The translations under genes and the position numbers were made by a program. Source: Chloromonas sp. AAM2 (taxonomy: Eukaryota > Chlorophyta > Chlorophyceae > Chlamydomonadales > Chlamydomonadaceae). From it: 25,130 nt of DNA. The stretch is from positions 8,634 through 33,763 of the forward strand of contig QAXH01005197.1 in NCBI GenBank assembly GCA_004335635.1, in the 5' to 3' direction. Below the pieces are notes generated by a model, which had not been told where the DNA came from, searched no databases, and was given only the letters and a program-made list of their open reading frames with translations. Positions 22,006-25,130 of this stretch are shown in pieces (positions within the stretch are counted from its first letter, which is position 1; every line of letters begins with the position of its first letter).

Positions 22006-22419
22006 CTTGAACAAAATCCGACTGTCTGTTAGGTAGGCTGCGATCTAGGCCACAGGCCCCTTGACAGGGCTCTTGGTCCACGGCTGAGCATCCTCCTGTC
22101 AGCGAGTGAGCATGATGCAATGCCTGCTGATGCTACGACAAGTACCTTTGGGCCAAGCGGACAAACAAGTCAACTCCTGATACAGCCAGAGAGCTCCGGG
22201 GCCAACTAAACTAGCCAACCAACTTGTGCTGCAGCACTGTGCCTTTGCGGCTGGTTGCTTTGGCGACACACCAACGTGAACAACAGCCTAATCCGCTTCT
22301 TTGAAGGTCTGGCAGTGTCCCTGAGTCTCGTCTGTGGTTGGACACTGCAAGTGGGAATTACCACCCATCATGTGGCCAAGCACCATGCCGAAGTTAGGAC
22401 AGGCTCCAATCTTACACGC

Positions 22420-25130
22420 TCATGCTTTGCCCAGCAGTTCAAGCACGTCTTGTCGTTCGCGCATGAGCCCCTTGTATCTGTCCTGCAGCGTCTTTTCCCT
22501 TTCCCGCTGGCCCTTGACCAGGTCTAGCAAATGTTCAATGCGCTCAGGGGCAGCATGCTGCTCCCGTTCATGGAGAGCCTGTAATGTACAAGCAAGGCAC
22601 AGCACACATGAAGGGGCACAGGCCAGAAGACAGGTGTCAACAGCTATGGCCAAGGGTGCACTTTTATGTTAGAGGCAGTCTCTGATTTAAAGCGATTGCA
22701 CCAGGTCATATCGAAACGTGTTTGAATGTGAGTGGGAGTGCAAAAGCAAGATCTAATTCCGTCTGACCCACTGTAGCACTTGACTGCTGATATCTGACAT
22801 GGATGACCTCAAAGAGACAACTCATCCGCTGCTGCGTGAGCTGCTGCATAGCACAATCTGCTAATCCTGCGCTGCTAAAGCAGTAAGCGATTCTTGATAC
22901 AGGTACTGCACATCAAAATCCCACCTTGAAGCAGTCCAGCTCGCTCCTGCTCTGCCCCAGCGCCTCCCAGGCCTCCTCCACCTGCTTCCTAAGCTTCCCA
23001 TCTCGCTGCTGCAGGCCCGTCAGCAGCACGCCGACCTTGTGCTCGAGCTTGGAGGCACGCTTCGCCTCGGCCTCCATCTCGCTGCGGGCACACTCGTACT
23101 CGAACTGCAGCAGCAGAGGCAGACCGTTGTTAGCTAATGAAATGCAAATAGTTGGAATTCAGGCAATAATGTCAGGTGATGAGCGTCATCAGCTTATCAC
23201 AATGTGGCATGGCTTACAGAGTCACAACTTCTTTACTGCCAGACCACTAGCTTGTGCACAACACGCCTGTTGCGTGGTCGGCGGCAACCGCTGATCTGCA
23301 CCTACCAAAAGAGCCTCATCTGTGCCACAGACATTCCCTGCCCCATCTGCCCATATCAGTACCCACACTCCCGCCTGACACGCCTACCTTGGTGGACTCT
23401 GCTTTGTGTTCCGCTGTGGCCGACGCCGACCTGATGAACGCAGCCTTGGAGGGCAGCCACATGAGCTCCTTGAGCGCGTTGGCGCCGGCCTCTGCGTACT
23501 CATCCACTCTTACGCTTGCATGGCCCATGGCGGCCTTCACGTGATCAATCTGAATACAGAACAGGAGAAAGAACAACAGCATGCTGCTAGCTTATGCAGT
23601 TGTGAGGTGATGTAGCAAGACGCCACTGATGTACCAGATGAATCTAAACGGTGCAAGATGCGTGAGGTGTAGGGCTGATGTTCAGGTCCGTATGACCACG
23701 CATAGGCATAAGTCAAGCAAGATACACGTGGCCTGCAGTGGCTGTGTGTGTAATGGCATTCAATACGACGGCAACTGCTTCCTTCTTCTGTCAGTGCTAG
23801 CACAGTACACACCTCAGCAGCAAGCAGTTTGGCGGCCGCCTCCAGCTCGTTGAGGGGAAAATCATCCAAGGGAGGAATGGCGGCAGCAGCAGCAGCAGCA
23901 GCCTTGGCAGCCTGTAGCACAAGCAAAGCAAGGCGTCAGCATCCCTGGCACATGGCTGTGAGGAAAACATAGCCGACATGTTATCCGTTACAGCTGACAG
24001 TGCCTCAATATCTCAGTCACGCGGAATGCAGAGCAGATGCATCCCAGTTACCCGAAGAGCTGGTACACTCATGTGCCAGCTGTACTGGCCCACAGTCCCA
24101 CCTCAGCCTTCCTGAAGCTCAAATGCATAGGTTCATCCCAGCTGGCTGTGTTGACTTTCAGCATCCCACTCAGTGCCTCAGATACGTCCACCTTGCCTTA
24201 CCTTCTTTGCCTCTTTGCTGCTCCCGTCCTTCCCCTGTGGCGGTGGCAGCGGGTATTTGCGCGCGTCGTAGTGCATGCGCTTGGCTACCTCCTCCGCGAT
24301 TGCGTCCTCTGCACGCTCTCTCAGCGACATTTTGGGCAGCTCGGACAGCGGTTGGGGTGTGGGCAGCAGCGCAAGGGACACGGGCCGGGGGAGACCGCGC
24401 TGCAGTGCCTGCATGTGTGTGCGCAGGGCTCGGGATAGTTGCATGTGTGTGTGAGGCAACGTCGCATGTGTGTGGGGCAACGTAAGTACATGTCACACCA
24501 AAGCTTGCAATGTGCAACTCAGAAGCCTTATGGGATGTCGATGTACAGATTGCAGCAAGGCAAGAAACGGCGCAGGTCATCCTCCTGCGGTGCCAGCTGC
24601 CAGCCATCTTAAGTTGCTTCGAAGATTTTACACCAGGTGTACTGAGCATGTTCTCACCTTGCTCTTTCTCTTCTCCTCCTCCGCCCTCCTCTCCTCCTCC
24701 TGTCTGATTCTCCTAGCCTTGACCTCGGAAGCGTCCTCCTCCATGGCATCCCCGTCCTCATCCCCGTCATCCGGCAGCTCAGGAACAACAACCTGAGCAG
24801 AGACACGTGACCACACAATCAGGGGTCAGAAGCAAATGCACATGGCGGTGAGATGGACACGTGACAACGTGGCGGCCAGCTGAAGCGTTCTAAAGCAATG
24901 CATGTTATGCCTCCCCCTCCACTCCAGGCCCAGCCTGCCGCCCCCCTAATCCTGCACTGCGTAGCCGTGTCATCGGCAAGGCCGCATGTCAGCCTGCCAT
25001 CGCCACTTGTTGCATTGTCAAAGGAACCTTGAGCACAGAGCCAGATGGCATCTAGAACGCATTGGCACGCACCTGGTACTCGTTCTGCGGTGCAGGAAGG
25101 CCGCTGAGGCCCGCCCTGAGTTCGCTGCGC
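22420..25130 (-). CDS. CDC5: CDC5 (CDC5L/Cef1) spliceosome component, C-terminal half; N terminus beyond right edge
   Basis: CDC5 is a Myb-repeat core subunit of the Prp19/NineTeen complex needed for catalytic activation of the spliceosome in the nucleus. Visible exons in minus order: 25130-25073 (partial), 24792-24658, 24408-24202, 23911-23813, 23549-23388, 23104-22925, 22578-22420; every junction is phase 0. Recognised in order: LRAGLSGLPAPQNEYQ (the conserved GL-LPAP-NEY motif), an acidic then Arg/Glu-rich segment (EEERRAEEEKRKSK), LQRGLPRP, ARKYPLPP, PLDDFPLNELEAA (as in plant IDDFDENEL), GHASVRVDEYAEAGANALKE, LMWLPSKAAF (as in LMYFPTRSAY), KVGVLTGLQQR, SELDCFK (as in ECFKALK), and a terminal coiled coil ending LELLGKA. 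A run of eight Ala (about 23880-23905) is an algal addition. The two Myb repeats and nuclear-localisation region would lie to the right of 25130. Identity is secure because the whole order of conserved blocks matches. Confidence 0.95.
24441..24481. repeat. 20-bp tandem duplication in a CDC5 intron
   Basis: GCATGTGTGTGAGGCAACGT at 24441-24460 and GCATGTGTGTGGGGCAACGT at 24462-24481 differ at one base and are separated by a single base. They lie in the intron between CDC5 exons 24658-24792 and 24202-24408. Confidence 0.93.

Larger units (their letters stand above)
20930..22419. other. 1.5-kb intergenic region between mTERF start and CDC5 stop
   Basis: No gene is supportable. It carries the ~53-bp direct repeats at 21560 and 21954 and one copy of the TTCTGGGACA repeat (21877-21913). 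Plus frames such as 20596-21288 run antisense to mTERF exon 1 or through low-information sequence. TGTAA occurs on the minus strand at 22412-22416, only four bases past the CDC5 stop codon, so its role as poly(A) signal is doubtful. Confidence 0.5.

Noticed and set aside
24000..24485. A 161-codon plus-strand frame
   Set aside because: It is antisense to a conserved CDC5 exon (24202-24408) and composition-driven.

Overview
The window looks like nuclear DNA of a chlorophyte green alga, most likely Chlamydomonadales. The evidence is spliced genes with many short exons, GT donors mostly of the gtgagt/gtgcgt/gtacgt type, acceptors mostly ending in (c)tgcag, proteins rich in Ala/Gln/Gly, and best recalled relatives among plant-type families. 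A nucleus-encoded mitochondrial ribosomal protein uL5 also fits the strongly reduced mitochondrial genomes of that order. The species cannot be named from the sequence alone.

Five protein genes are supported, all on the minus strand. From low to high coordinate they are: (1) mitochondrial uL5m, about 331-3503, with its extreme C terminus missing at the left edge; (2) an IBR5-type dual-specificity phosphatase, 5362-7582, complete in 8 exons, 288 aa; (3) a class-3 lipase of the plastid-lipase (PLIP) type, 10996-15662, complete in 9 exons, 899 aa; (4) an organellar mTERF-family protein, 17785-20929, 5 exons, about 684 aa; (5) the C-terminal half of the spliceosomal Myb protein CDC5, 22420-25130, running off the right edge. 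I derived the exon models by hand. Exon phases close at every junction, apart from ambiguities stated in the entries.

The gaps between genes (about 1.9, 3.4, 2.1 and 1.5 kb) hold no further gene I can support, but they carry mobile-element debris. This includes a plus-strand fragment of a Polinton/Maverick-type protein-primed DNA polymerase B (4383-4769), a 49-bp repeat present at 4304 and 9131, a dispersed motif around a TTCTGGGACA core in four copies (one pair facing as an inverted repeat at 17363-17497), and a ~53-bp direct repeat pair at 21560 and 21954. Short tandem repeats sit at the left edge and in several introns.

The genes do not form a pathway. Three probably serve organelles (uL5m in mitochondria, the lipase in plastids, mTERF in one or the other) and two are signalling or splicing housekeeping genes. 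The most interesting point is that the IBR5-type phosphatase has Tyr in place of the P-loop His and Ser at the position of the general-acid Asp, while keeping the catalytic Cys and Arg. I see no unknown multi-gene system.
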